A stretch of DNA of 64,000 nucleotides, taken from assembly GCA_016715065.1 (NCBI GenBank), contig JADKBN010000017.1, positions 124,001-188,000 on the forward strand. The letters run 5' to 3'. A model generated the notes under the pieces. The model was not told the origin of the DNA, did no database searches, and was given only the letters and a program-made list of their open reading frames with translations. Positions 46,177-55,499 of this stretch are shown here, in pieces. The stretch is from Fibrobacterota bacterium. Its GTDB lineage: Bacteria > Fibrobacterota > Fibrobacteria > UBA5070. Positions within the stretch are counted from its first letter, which is position 1, and every line of letters begins with the position of its first letter. A program made the translations under genes and the position numbers.

Positions 46177-46638
46177 TCATTCGTCCGCGTCCTTGTGGAA
46201 GATCGCATCGAGTTTTTTTGAGAGAACCAGTAGCGCTGCAGTTTCAGCCAGAGCCCTGTCCTTGCGGCGAACCTCACGTTCAAGCTCATGGATGCGAGCA
46301 CGTTGCATGCGGCCAATCGAATCAGTCCCTGTCTGTTGCTCGAGAGATTGGGAAGCCGTAGCACGCCATTGAGCCAGATCGCTCGGAAAGATGCCGTTGG
46401 AGCGGCACCAGGCATTACGCTGTTCCTCAGTCATCGAGGATGTCGCAACGATGGCATCCAATCGGTTGATGCCCGTGGGAGTCGCTTTCTGAACCGGAGG
46501 CAAGGAAAGCTCGTGCTTCCATCGCTCGAGAGTTTCAGGTTGGACTCCAACCGATTTGGCAACCACCACAGGATCGGCTGGTTCCGACCCTAAAAGCGTA
46601 CTGACCGCTCGCTCCTTGAAGTGTCTACTGTAGCGCAT
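46177..46638 (-). CDS. IS3-family OrfA (helix-turn-helix protein)
   Basis: 153 residues starting MRYSRHFKERAVSTLLG. It shows the usual N-terminal helix-turn-helix (DPVVVAKSVGVQPETLERWKHE) and a C-terminal coiled coil (RARIHELEREVRRKDRALAE). Its stop overlaps the orfB start in an ATGA. It appears intact but its partner is broken. Confidence 0.85.
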   Translation of the reverse strand: MRYSRHFKERAVSTLLGSEPADPVVVAKSVGVQPETLERWKHELSLPPVQKATPTGINRLDAIVATSSMTEEQRNAWCRSNGIFPSDLAQWRATASQSLEQQTGTDSIGRMQRARIHELEREVRRKDRALAETAALLVLSKKLDAIFHKDADE

Positions 46639-46702
46639 CGTTGATCTCCTCCCGCCCTCAAATGTGGATTCAATGGAGGCGACAACAAATCTGACACAGG
46701 GG

Positions 46703-46850
46703 GCCACCCCTTCCTCCCCGCCAACCTCAGCCACCTCCGTCAACCCAGGTTCGCCGCCCCAAACCCGCTTCGCTGGCCGGGTGGGGTTGGGCTTGGTCAG
46801 CGCCGTGGATCGCCAATTTTCGGCATCGCTTCGCTGGCCGGGGGAGTCGT
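46703..46850 (+). repeat. Remainder of dispersed repeat copy 7
   Basis: Continues the interrupted second module with CCCCTTCCTCCCCGCC and GTTCGCCGCCCC, then a second TTTTCGGCATCGCTTCGCTG segment near 46815. No gene is seen. Confidence 0.7.
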
Positions 46851-46896
46851 ATCTTTCTGGGACCGCAATGTTTCTTCCTCCATCAAGGTTATTTCG

Positions 46897-47682
46897 ATGA
46901 ATCCCCTCTTCTTGATTCTTCCGACTGGCATTGCCCTGGCCGTGTTCGGTGTCAGCAAAGCCAACAACCACGCGCAAGAACGTCAGAAGGAGTTGGCCGC
47001 GCATGCAGGGAGCGTGGATTCGGCCTCGGCAGCGGATTCCACGCAGGGGACTATCGGTGGGGGATATGCGTTGGCAAACTCAGAGCTGAATTACGTGCCC
47101 TTGGAATTTCCCAATTCCGTGGGGCTGCGCACGAGTGCAGACTGGACGGGGATCCAGATTGGATTGGGAACCCCGGCTATTCAGGGACAGCTATTTGTTG
47201 GCTTGGAGGGAGCGGTCGATCAGGTCACCCACCAATGGGATTCCTCCGATCTTCTCATGAGAACCCACACGGAGAACACGACAAAATCCACCGGACTTCG
47301 CTTCCGTGCCGGTTATGAATATTGGGCGCAAACCAGATCGCCCGTGATCTTGACCGTCGCAACTTCCCTGGAAGCAAGTCGGACCTGGGCGACAACGGAA
47401 GTCAGCAGCGATGTGGAGCGCAAGAGCACTACCAACACGGATGCGAACCCTTCCTTGAGCGAGGCCAAACGCAGCGAAACGGAATGGGAGGCGACCGAAT
47501 TCGGGCCGCGTTTCGGTGTTGGACTGCGGATCCCTTCGGCGTTTTCGTGCCTGACTCTGGTGGCCAAGATGGAATCGGGACTCTCGTGGACCGAGACCGC
47601 ACCCTGGAATTCCTCCGATCGGAAGGAGGGCTGGCGGCGAATGGAGCCGGTCTGGAGCGTTGGGGCGGATTGGAGTCTTTGA
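46897..47682 (+). CDS. Exported, probably outer-membrane, beta-rich protein
   Basis: 261 residues. A hydrophobic N-terminus (MNPLFLILPTGIALAVFGVS) may be a signal or anchor. The rest alternates polar and hydrophobic residues with Gly/Trp and ends in ADWSL, like a small barrel. No family is recognised. A family-2 palindromic repeat begins 4 bp after the stop and could act as its terminator. Confidence 0.6.
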   Translation: MNPLFLILPTGIALAVFGVSKANNHAQERQKELAAHAGSVDSASAADSTQGTIGGGYALANSELNYVPLEFPNSVGLRTSADWTGIQIGLGTPAIQGQLFVGLEGAVDQVTHQWDSSDLLMRTHTENTTKSTGLRFRAGYEYWAQTRSPVILTVATSLEASRTWATTEVSSDVERKSTTNTDANPSLSEAKRSETEWEATEFGPRFGVGLRIPSAFSCLTLVAKMESGLSWTETAPWNSSDRKEGWRRMEPVWSVGADWSL

Positions 47683-47685
47683 CCC

Positions 47686-47935
47686 TGACCCACATCTCGC
47701 GGCGCATACTCGTTCAATGAGCCGTCCCGATCCCTCGCCGTACCGGCGCGTACGCCTTCGGGACCGAGACGACTCATTTCACTTCGTCTGCATCCACGAT
47801 CTGTGGGTCAGGTTTCTCTCGCGGCGCATACTCGCTCAATGAGCCGTCCTGGTCCCTCGCCGTACCGGCGCGTACGCCTTCGGGACCGAGACGACTCATT
47901 TCACTTCGTCTACATCCACGATCTGTGGGTTAGTT
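47686..47935. repeat. Palindromic repeat of about 120 bp (family 2), copies 2 and 3 in tandem
   Basis: Two copies (47686-47811 and about 47818-47935), more than 90% identical to each other and to 21604-21727. The outer arms (TGACCCACATC/GATCTGTGGGTCA) are complete in the first; the second lacks its left outer arm. Confidence 0.85.
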
Positions 47936-48200
47936 CGGATCCCGGCGCCGCTTCGCTGGCCGGCTGGGCAGGCGAATGGGCGGTAGGGGAGGAAACGCCG
48001 CCGTTCCCGAAAGGTCGGCGTAGGGACAATCCTTGAATTGTCCATCCATCAGAAATTGATGGAACGCAACAAGCGCGGCGGCGTAGGCTGGTGGTATGGT
48101 TGCATTGCTGCCGTAGGGAACGGTCTTGATCGTTTCGCGGAATGCCCTGCCGGAAATTTTTGACCGACAGATTCCGGTAGGCAGGTTTAGATTGACCTGC
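47936..48200 (+). repeat. Hairpin-rich fragment of the dispersed repeat
   Basis: Shares with copy 1 (2020-2250) the palindromes GACAATCC/GGAATTGTC-like near 48018 and GGAACGGTC/GATCGTTTC near 48118, and the phrase GGAACGCAACAAG. TTTAGATTGACCTGC just before the next ATG is also found before the other two Rpn-like copies. Confidence 0.55.
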
Positions 48201-48864
48201 ATGCCCCCCGCATTGCCCAAATCGAACCCGAAACGGGAGCGTCTGACCGATCTGGATCAGTCGATCAAAGAGCTCCTCAAAAACCACTCCGTCGACGCTC
48301 TGGAGTTTCTGCTGCCCGATGCCATCAAGGAATGGGGAGTACCCCTTTCGTGGGAGTTTCTGAACACCGCCACGCGCAAACATGACTTTGCCCGCAAGGG
48401 CTACGGAGACGTTGGTGCGCGAGGTGTCGCGGGAAGAATTCTCCGCCTGGGAGAAGGCGGGGAACGCGATCGCCCAGGCCTTGCGGGGCGCGATGGCCGG
48501 GCCGCAGAGCCGGGCGGAAAAGGTGTTCAGGGGCGCGGATGCCCTGAAGGCGATTGTTTCACCAGAGGAATACCGCAACCTCTTCACTTTGGCCGCAGAA
48601 GTCGGTAAATTGACCCTAAATGAAGTCGAGGCGTATATGAAGAAGACGGAACTCCGATCTGAAGTCGTTGAATGGCTCGAGGCTCGAGGCAAAGCTGAAG
48701 GCAAGCTCGAAGGAAAATCCGAGGGCAAGCTGGAAGCCAAGCTGGAAGACGCACGCAAAATGCTGGACCATGGCATTTCGTGGGCCGTCATCACGGATGT
48801 CACGGGCGTGAAGCCTGAGGATCTCAAGAAGACCGGTGTGGCAAGGCGGGCGGGGAAGAAGTAA
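48201..48864 (+). pseudogene. Rpn-like nuclease, copy 1, inactivated by a 242-bp deletion
   Basis: Matches the genes at 56211 and 57655 from the ATG to about 48415, then jumps to the sequence equivalent to 56658. The missing 242 nt remove the nuclease core and change frame. The C-terminal half, including AEGKLEGKSEGKLEAKLE, stays open in another frame. The deletion is not at a homopolymer, so it is real. Confidence 0.85.
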
Positions 48865-48867
48865 CGG

Positions 48868-49370
48868 GGGCGGCTGGCGCCGTGGGAGTGTTTCGGCTGC
48901 GCCAGGCTTTTCCAGGCGCGGGCCTGGGACCGTTTTCACGGCTTCCGCCGTGGGACCCGGGACGGCCCGGGTGCCGTTTTCACGGGGCTGCCGCGCCCCG
49001 TACCCGCGGCCAGAGGTACTAACGCCGTACCTCTGGACTCCGGCGCCGGGGGACTCTAGCTGGAACGGCCATATCGGCTCGCCGGGATTGTTGGAGAAAT
49101 GGACGCTGAGGCATACGGGCTGAAGGCATCAGGGTCGCGATCGAGATCTTCATGACACTGGCCGTTCCAATACCCGAGTCCCCCGGACCCCCGCCGGTTT
49201 GGTTGGATTGCCAGTTTTGGCAGCGTCATTCGGTCTGCCGGATTTTGTCTCCTGCGGATTTGCCTCCACCCGTTTCGCTGCGCTGCGGCGTGGGCTGGTG
49301 GAATGGTTGCATTGATGCCGTAGGGAACGGTCGTGACCGTTCCGGATTTTGGAGATGGGAACGAAAAAAC
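48868..49370 (+). repeat. Dispersed structured repeat, copy 8
   Basis: Starts 4 bp after the TAA with GGCGGCTGGCGCC. CCAGGC/GCCTGG lies near 48913, CACGGGGC/GCCCCGTA near 48980 (last base unpaired) and CCAGAGGTAC/GTACCTCTGG near 49011. The outer arms are near 49048 and 49165. GGAACGGTC/GACCGTTCC is at 49324-49343. Confidence 0.85.
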
Positions 49371-49545
49371 GGGCCTGGAGCGTTGAAGGTTTTCGTTAGT
49401 TTTCGTCTGTGATCCATTCCCCCAACTTCCCAATGCAGCATTTGATTTCCCCATTGCTCTCGAACTACAGGCAAAGGCACGAGCCCAACGGAATCGGGCG
49501 ATTGCCCGGATCTCTGCTTCGACTGCTTCGATCTGGAGGGGAGAA

Positions 49546-50295
49546 GTGATTCCCTCCTGTGATCAAGATGTTGACAGGCGCGACCTGGCTCCTTGGATCG
49601 TCTTTTGTGATGAGTGCGGTGATCATTCTCTGTCTAAGATCGATCCCGATTTCCCGTTGTTCTTGCTGAGCCTGGTACTCGTTGATCGGGTGGAATACGT
49701 TCAACGAATTGTTCCTGCGTTGGCGCGGTTCAAGCTGGACTGGTTTGATCACGAAGGAGTCAACCTTCACAGTTACGAGATTCGCAAGGTTCGGCCTCCC
49801 TTTGCCTTTTTGGCTCGGAAACAATGGCGTGAAAAATTCCACGACCAACTTGCGGATCTGATGACAGACCTTCCGTATCGAGTCTTCATCGTTGCCGTTC
49901 GGAAGGATGCATTGGTGCAGCGGCATGGATTGGATGCCCAGAACCCATACGACTTGGCATTGGTACAGGGCGTGGCGGCCGTTCGATCTTGGGTACAAGG
50001 GCATCGGAGCGGGCAGGTCGCATGGGTTGCCGAGTCCCGTGGGAAGCGTGAAGATTGCGAACTAGCCACCACGTGGCGGCGGTTGCACGAGAGCGAGTCC
50101 AGCCAAGAGGTCTTGGAAACGCTGGAGTTTGTGCCCGGAAGAGAGAATGTTGCTGGGCTCCAGCTTGCTGACTTGGTGGGGTATCCGGTGGCGCGGCGCA
50201 TCCTGAATCCCGACCGACTCAACAGGGCCTTTGAGGTAATCCAGCCCCATCTGCGAAATGGCTTGGAACCAAGAGGCTGGATGATGCTCCCATAA
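49546..50295 (+). CDS. DUF3800 family protein
   Basis: 249 residues from a GTG start; GGAGGGG eight bases upstream decides it. N-terminal FCDECGDHS (Asp22, Glu23) matches the D-E-S-G motif of DUF3800, and ENVAGLQLADLVGYPVARR near residues 200-217 is the conserved C-terminal motif. The family is thought to have an RNase H-like fold and is often carried by mobile or defence loci; its activity is not established. The gene stands alone between structured repeats. Confidence 0.82.
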   Translation: MIPSCDQDVDRRDLAPWIVFCDECGDHSLSKIDPDFPLFLLSLVLVDRVEYVQRIVPALARFKLDWFDHEGVNLHSYEIRKVRPPFAFLARKQWREKFHDQLADLMTDLPYRVFIVAVRKDALVQRHGLDAQNPYDLALVQGVAAVRSWVQGHRSGQVAWVAESRGKREDCELATTWRRLHESESSQEVLETLEFVPGRENVAGLQLADLVGYPVARRILNPDRLNRAFEVIQPHLRNGLEPRGWMMLP

Positions 50296-50304
50296 AGCAA
50301 AATG

Positions 50305-50355
50305 GCCACCTCCGAGAATTCCCAGAAGTGGCCACCGACCGAGAATTCCCAGTCC
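50305..50355 (+). repeat. Two direct repeats resembling IS21-type terminal repeats
   Basis: TGGCCACC then CCGAGAATTCCCAG occurs twice within 50 bp after the DUF3800 stop, and a TACACT/AGTGTA hairpin follows near 50370. Several short direct repeats of this style mark the ends of IS21-family elements; no transposase is present, so this is at most a remnant. Confidence 0.35.
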
Positions 50356-50400
50356 TCTGTCAAATTTACACTCGTAAGTGTATGCGGACAAGGACGGAGC

Positions 50401-51085
50401 GGCTGGCGCCGTTGGTTTTTCAACTGCGTTGGGCTTTTTGCGTTGGGCTGTTCCAGGCGCGGGCCTGGTTGCCGTTTTCCGGCTTCCGCCGTGGGACCCG
50501 GGGCGGCCCGGGTGCCGTTTCCACGGGGCTGCCGCGCCCCGTGCCCGCGGCCAAAGGGACTCCGGCGTCCCTTTGGAAACCGCCGCCGGGGGACTCGAAC
50601 TGGAACGGCCACACTTGCTCGCCGGGGATGTGGGTGCAATGGACGCTGAGGCATACGGGCTGAAGGCATCAGGGACGCGATCGACATCTTCATGACACTG
50701 GCCGTTCCAATACCCGAGTCCCCCGGACCCCCGCCGGTTTGGCAGCGGCATTTGATTGCCGGATTTGCAGCTCATTCCCCTCCTTTGGAGGGGTGCCCCG
50801 CAGGGGCGGGGTGGTTCGGTTCGGCTGGCTGGCTTGATTGCCAATTACTGTCATCGCTTCGCTGGCCGGCTGAGTGGTCGATGCCCCGAACACCGAGCCC
50901 CTCTCCCCCGGTGGGGAGAGGGAGAGGGTGAGGGCACTACCCCTTCCTTCCCGCCAACCTCAGCCACCTCCGTCAACCCAGGTTCGCCGCCCCAACACCC
51001 GCTTCGCTGCGTGGCGGCGTAGGCTGGCGGAATGGTTGAATTGATGCCGTAGGGAACGGTCGTGACCGGTCCCGGGGGATGGCAG
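50401..51085 (+). repeat. Dispersed structured repeat, copy 9 (both modules)
   Basis: GCGGCTGGCGCC at the start and CCAGGC/GCCTGG near 50455. CCAAAGGGAC/GTCCCTTTGG at 50551-50576 is a further paired variant. The outer arms are near 50588 and 50700. It shares with copy 1 the insert GCAGCTCATTCCCCTC and its CCCCTC/GAGGGG hairpin near 50776. Second module: CCCTCTCCCC/GGGGAGAGGG near 50900. Confidence 0.85.
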
Positions 51086-51114
51086 GTATCTCTAGATAAG
51101 GTGTAACCGCGAGT

Positions 51115-52971
51115 TCACTTCGTGGGGGATTTGTTTTTGATGCAGCGGATGGGGAGATATTCGTCGGGAGGATGGTAAACGGTTTTGGGGTCGGTGGAGC
51201 AGGCGGGCCAAGCGCCGGGAGCGCCGCTGCGTAGCAGCGACATGGGCTCCTTGAGCAAGGGTATGCGGTGGGAAGCAAAGGATCGCTCGCCTCGCCAGCG
51301 TTGCACGTCCACCGGGACCACTCCTTCATCGCTTGCGTCCTCGGTGGAGTAGGAGCAAGTGGCGCTCAGAAATTCTGGGCCAGTCAGGTCGGGGTGGCCT
51401 GTGAATGGCGAGTACCGGGCGGGCCTCAGCGAAGGAGGGGTGCCGACCATCTTCGCAGAGAACCCAAACGGATCCATTCCTGGGCGAGGGTTGGCCCACC
51501 GACCTGGCGCCATCAGGACATATCCTGATCCCTCCAAGGCACCGGTGGTTTCGAACAGTTCGCGCCATTCTTCCGTGGTGGGAAGATGCCAGCCCTTTGG
51601 GCATGCCTGCAGGCCCTCGCGGATCCGATACAGTCTGCCGTATTCAAAACAATTGCGATTCCACTTGCCGGTGTCGGAAAGCTTCATTCCCCAGCAGAGA
51701 CTGGATCGATCGACCGTTGAGCTCGATAGGTTCTTCTTCATCCAGATCTGCCGCCCGATGCGGACCGAGGTGGTGTCCACAAGAGGTGGAGCCGTGTCGA
51801 TTGCGCTGGTTTGTTTTGCGCTGTTGAGGTGCTTCCACTCCGGCTGGTTCCAGGTGGGTAAGCGGCCCTCTTCTAGCATGCCATCCAGTGAATCCGTGCC
51901 GATTCGAGTGATCTTGCCGTGCAGATCGCCTCGGATCACCACCGCGGATTCCCAGAGAGGTCCCCCGCTGCCCAACCGATCGGCGACAATGGGGGATTGG
52001 GGTCGGCGGTAGATTTGATTGGCTGAGGGGTCCGTTTCCAGCTGGACCTGCCAGGGGATGGGATCGAGGATCGCCTCCCAAGTGGACGCACCAGGAAGAA
52101 ACCGGAATTCGGTGGATTGAGGCAGTGTCTTGTAAGCCAGAGACCAAAAATTGTCGTAAAAGATTCCTGCCGGTTGCGAGGAGGGGAGCAGTGATACGAT
52201 CGTGTCCTTGGTCCTGCATTCTCCCTCTCCGTCGGAGGGACAGCGCCGGTCCATCTTGACTCGCATCCTGACTTTGCGAAGGTCTTGGACGTCTGGTCGC
52301 ATGCGACGAACCGCCGAGATGCCAGAATCAGACAACAGTTGTCGCAAAGCGAGTGGAAATTCCGGATCTTCCCCAGACTCTTGGGCTACCAGATGAATCT
52401 GGGAAATCACCGGGTCTTCGTGCGCAGCAAGGATGATCCGGACCGACCTGACCAGGCCGGAATCAGCCACCACCATTCGTTCGGATAAAATGCGATCCAC
52501 CCAGCCGTCGTGAACAAATCGTGTCACGCCGGAGCTTGTGGAAATGTTGGTTCGGTCGTCCGGGCGATAAATTTCCAGTTGTCGGTAGGCCGGAGTGGAG
52601 TCGTAGGAGATCCAGAGGATGGAGGGGCCGGGGTGACGCAGAAAGGTCAGGAAATTCTTCCGGTGTCCTACCAGTAGAGAGATACCCCGCAAGTAGAATG
52701 GCCTGGCAAAGCGAAGCTCCACCCACGGGGCTGTGTCTGTGGCGCTGGCTGACCATGCGGTGCGATCGTCGCCATCGAAGGCGTTTTCCAGGGCGAAACT
52801 GTCGGGCGAAGCCTCCGAGCTGGCCTGGACCCAAGCCGTGTCATCGCCCATTGGCAGGAGGAAGGATGTTTTGGCCATTACCTGACTGGAGCCTAGGAGG
52901 ATCCACATCCCTAGGGTCAACAGCATCACCGTTGCCTGGTGCAGGTTTGGAGTACGGTCCTGAGTGATCAT
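51115..52971 (-). CDS. Exported protein with discoidin-like and FISUMP domains
   Basis: 618 residues. A signal peptide spans about residues 16-33 (MLLTLGMWILLGSSQVMA); the ATG at 52971 is used, with an alternative at 52926. Residues of about 50-110 (ENAFDGDDRTAWS, WVELRFARPFYLRGI) look like an F5/8 type C (discoidin) carbohydrate-binding fold. From about residue 410 the sequence SVRIGRQIWMKKNL, then ACPKGWHLPTTEEW, is the 'Fibrobacter succinogenes major paralogous' domain. Its role is unknown, but many copies occur in surface proteins of Fibrobacter and some Bacteroidota. This is the main taxonomic clue in the window. Confidence 0.82.
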   Translation of the reverse strand: MITQDRTPNLHQATVMLLTLGMWILLGSSQVMAKTSFLLPMGDDTAWVQASSEASPDSFALENAFDGDDRTAWSASATDTAPWVELRFARPFYLRGISLLVGHRKNFLTFLRHPGPSILWISYDSTPAYRQLEIYRPDDRTNISTSSGVTRFVHDGWVDRILSERMVVADSGLVRSVRIILAAHEDPVISQIHLVAQESGEDPEFPLALRQLLSDSGISAVRRMRPDVQDLRKVRMRVKMDRRCPSDGEGECRTKDTIVSLLPSSQPAGIFYDNFWSLAYKTLPQSTEFRFLPGASTWEAILDPIPWQVQLETDPSANQIYRRPQSPIVADRLGSGGPLWESAVVIRGDLHGKITRIGTDSLDGMLEEGRLPTWNQPEWKHLNSAKQTSAIDTAPPLVDTTSVRIGRQIWMKKNLSSSTVDRSSLCWGMKLSDTGKWNRNCFEYGRLYRIREGLQACPKGWHLPTTEEWRELFETTGALEGSGYVLMAPGRWANPRPGMDPFGFSAKMVGTPPSLRPARYSPFTGHPDLTGPEFLSATCSYSTEDASDEGVVPVDVQRWRGERSFASHRIPLLKEPMSLLRSGAPGAWPACSTDPKTVYHPPDEYLPIRCIKNKSPTK

Positions 52972-53044
52972 TCCAGGAAACCTACGCCCGAGGGGGTGGC
53001 CTTGTCTGTGACGGCCGTCACACTATTCGTAATGGTCGGCTGCG

Positions 53045-53510
53045 CAGTCGGTGTTTTTCTAACTGCGTTGGGCTTTTCCGGGGCGGCCCGGGTGCCGGTT
53101 TCACGGCTTCCGCCGTGGGGGACCAGGGCGGCCTGGATGCCCCGGGGGCCGGCCCCCCCCCCCCCCGCACACAGCCGGGGGGGGAAAACCCCGCCCCGGC
53201 CCCCGCCCCACCGCACCAAACAGAAGAAAAAAAAAAAAACCAACGGGGGAAGACCCCCCGGCGGGGTGGCATCAGGGACGCGATCGGTATCCTCATGACA
53301 CTGGCCGTTCCAATACCCGAGTCCCCCGGACCCCCGCCGGTTCGGCTGGATTGCCAGTTCGGCAGAAACATCTGATTGCCAATTTCTGGCATCGCTTCGC
53401 TCGCTGGGAGAGTTGTTGATGGAGTAATGCCACCAAGACCGCACTCCCCACTGCCCGAACATCGATCCCCTCTCCCCCGGTGGGGAGAGGGAGGCGCGGG
53501 GGTGGGTGGC
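53045..53510 (+). repeat. Dispersed structured repeat, copy 10, with corrupted centre
   Basis: The left part (AACTGCGTTGGGC, CACGGC/GCCGTG) and the right part (GGCATCAGGGACGCGATCGG, right outer arm near 53303, second module with CCCTCTCCCC/GGGGAGAGGG) are normal. Between about 53140 and 53270 the expected hairpins and left outer arm are replaced by long C, G and A runs. This is either a real insertion or an unreliable piece of assembly. Confidence 0.7.
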
Positions 53511-54425
53511 TCAGGGAGCCAGGGTGGGGTCTCCGCTGGACCAGGCGACTCCCTCACCGCGGTCCATCTGCTCGAGCGCGGACATGTCCGCATCGTCGAG
53601 CTGGAAGTTGAAGAGGTTGGCGTTCGTGCGGATGCGGGAAGGGTCGGTGCTTTTGGGGAGCACCGGGTAGCCCTTCTGGATGGCCCAGCGCAGCAGGATC
53701 TGGGCCTCGGTCACCGCGTGCTTTTGGGCCATGATCTTGAACGGGTTGTTCGCCTGTTCGCCTTCCCATTTCATCCGGTCTGTTTTGGCACTGTCGTGGC
53801 CGGGGGCGGTCCTCCAAGTGGAAAGCGGCACTAGGCTGCTGTAGGCGATGGGGGTGATGGAATGGTCGTTCAGGTACCGGACAAGCTCTGGCTTCTGCGA
53901 CCAGGGGTGCAACTCGATCTGGTTGGCTTCCGGCAGAGGAAGCCCGGCAGCGCCGAGTTCTTCGATGTGCTGGATGGAAAAATTGCTGACGCCGATGGCG
54001 CGCGCTTTTCCCTGCCGTTTGAGCTCGAGTAGCCCGTGCCATTGGGCGAGTCTTTGGGCGCGCTCGAACGGTGCGTGGATCAAGTAAAGGTCCACATATT
54101 CCAGCCCCAGCCGAGCGAGACTTTCCTCGAGCGAGGTCACGGTGGTCTCGGTGGTCTTCGCGGGTTGCCCCCAGGCCTGATTGCCGGGCCAGAGCTTGGT
54201 GGTGACGAACAGGTCGCTTCGGGAGAGTCGTTCGGATTCCATGGCTTGCCGGATCCCCAACCCGACACCCGATTCGTTGTGGTATCCTTCCGCCGTGTCG
54301 ATGTGACGGTAACCGGCGCCAATCGCCACTGCCACCGCTTGGGCAGCCTTGTCGTTGGAGATGAGGTACGTGCCGAAGCCGAGCATCGGGATTTCGGTGT
54401 CTGTGTTCAGTCTTCTGGTCTTCAT
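53511..54425 (-). CDS. Aldo/keto reductase
   Basis: 304 residues, complete. The catalytic tetrad is in place: Asp43 and Tyr48 in HIDTAEGY, Lys77 in TTKLW and His117 in LIHAPF. The NADPH-binding C-terminal region contains VLPKSTDPSRIRTNANLF. It reduces aldehydes or ketones in the cytoplasm; the 2,5-diketo-gluconate reductase subgroup fits the pattern. AGGAGA lies before the ATG. It is divergent from an AraC regulator, which probably controls it. Confidence 0.92.
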   Translation of the reverse strand: MKTRRLNTDTEIPMLGFGTYLISNDKAAQAVAVAIGAGYRHIDTAEGYHNESGVGLGIRQAMESERLSRSDLFVTTKLWPGNQAWGQPAKTTETTVTSLEESLARLGLEYVDLYLIHAPFERAQRLAQWHGLLELKRQGKARAIGVSNFSIQHIEELGAAGLPLPEANQIELHPWSQKPELVRYLNDHSITPIAYSSLVPLSTWRTAPGHDSAKTDRMKWEGEQANNPFKIMAQKHAVTEAQILLRWAIQKGYPVLPKSTDPSRIRTNANLFNFQLDDADMSALEQMDRGEGVAWSSGDPTLAP

Positions 54426-54586
54426 GGGTGTCTCCTGGGATATTGATGTGTCCAGACTGTATCTACCCTCACAATGAATACAAGCGCGAGCACGTTCCTA
54501 CGTGCTTCGTGCCTAATCCTCCACAGGTCCGCAGAATCCGCACGAAAGCGCACGCGCGGATTTATTCTGTCCCTGGAGGTTGGAAC
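54426..54586. promoter_or_regulatory. Divergent promoter region of the reductase and the AraC regulator
   Basis: 161 bp between the two starts. A perfect hairpin or operator-like palindrome GCACGT/ACGTGC with a 4-base centre lies at 54490-54505. The AraC gene has GGAGGT eight bases before its ATG. Confidence 0.5.
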
Positions 54587-55471
54587 ATGCCCTTGGAAGG
54601 ATTGATCGAACAAGCGTCCCTTCTGGCTTGGCCAGTCGATGACGGCGGTCATGGAATGGTGCAGCCGATGAAGGACCTTCTGCTCGTGCGGGAGGATTCT
54701 CCAAGTGCCTTAGACGCTTCGTTGTACGAACCCGTGTTGTGCCTGATCCTCCAGGGAGCCAAGGAGGTTTCGATCGGCGAGCAGATTTTGTCGTTCGGCC
54801 AGGGGGAGTGCCTGCTGGTGAGCCACGACCTGCCCGTGTACTCCCGAGTGACCTCGGCTCCCTATCTGGCACTGGTCTTCGAGCTCGATGTTGGCATCCT
54901 CCGGGACCTTTGCAGCGAAGTGGCGGAATCCGCCCTCGACATCGAACGCGCGCGGTCTGCGGGAACCCAGCGTGCGGACCCCGCGTTGCTCGATGCCTTG
55001 CATCGATATCTGGCGCTCGCCCATTCACCGGCGGAATCGAAGGTGCTCGGCCCGCTTGTCTCGAAGGAGATCCACTACCGATTGCTGACAGCGCCGTTTG
55101 GCGCCATGTTGCGCAGCCTCATCCGCCACGACAGCATCGCCAGCGCCATCGCACGGGCCATCGGGCATCTACGGGACGATCTCCAGTCACCGGTCGTCAT
55201 TCCCGATCTCGCACGCCGAGTCGGAATGAGCGCCTCGGCATTCCACAAACATTTCAAGGCGATCACATCAACCACCCCGCTCCAATACCAAAAGGAGCTT
55301 CGCTTGCTCCAGGCCAGGCGACTCCTCAGGGGTGGCGGCGCCTCGGTCACCACCGCCGCCTTCGATGTCGGGTACGAAAGCCCGAGCCAATTCAGCCGCG
55401 AGTACACGCGCAAGTTCAGGGTTCCGCCGAGCAGAGAGGCTGGGGTGGAACATTCGCTGCGCGGGCGTTGA
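54587..55471 (+). CDS. AraC-family transcriptional regulator
   Basis: 294 residues from the ATG at 54587. The N-terminal part (YEPVLCLILQGAKEVSIGEQ) is the cupin-like AraC_N ligand domain. The C-terminal part carries two helix-turn-helix motifs (DLARRVGMSASAFHKHFKAI and VTTAAFDVGYESPSQFSREY). It most likely regulates the divergent aldo/keto reductase in response to an aldehyde-type signal, a common pairing. An open frame upstream of the ATG is not coding. Confidence 0.9.
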   Translation: MPLEGLIEQASLLAWPVDDGGHGMVQPMKDLLLVREDSPSALDASLYEPVLCLILQGAKEVSIGEQILSFGQGECLLVSHDLPVYSRVTSAPYLALVFELDVGILRDLCSEVAESALDIERARSAGTQRADPALLDALHRYLALAHSPAESKVLGPLVSKEIHYRLLTAPFGAMLRSLIRHDSIASAIARAIGHLRDDLQSPVVIPDLARRVGMSASAFHKHFKAITSTTPLQYQKELRLLQARRLLRGGGASVTTAAFDVGYESPSQFSREYTRKFRVPPSREAGVEHSLRGR

Positions 55472-55499
55472 AACTGGGTGTCGGGCGTTATGGACTGCG

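Larger units (their letters stand above)
43471..46180 (-). pseudogene. IS3-family OrfB transposase, interrupted by IS1380
   Basis: The N-terminal 268 codons (46180 to 45376) and the C-terminal part (43758 to 43471) are separated by the IS1380 element. Joining them with one copy of the CTAG duplication restores GFEDLEHAKRWANRLVTWYN in frame, giving about 362 residues. DDE residues are seen in CWDVTWLP, HGDNGA and NAFAESVF. It is inactive in this arrangement. Confidence 0.9.
43442..46702 (-). mobile_element. IS3-family element carrying a nested IS1380 element
   Basis: The ends share GTGTCA and GTTGTCGCC in inverted orientation (near 43447-43466 and 46675-46697). The flanks on both sides carry GCCACCC (43435-43441 and 46703-46709), which may be the target duplication or part of the interrupted repeat. 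Without the inner element the IS3 would be about 1640 bp with orfA and orfB on the minus strand. The boundaries are good to within a few bases. Confidence 0.8.
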
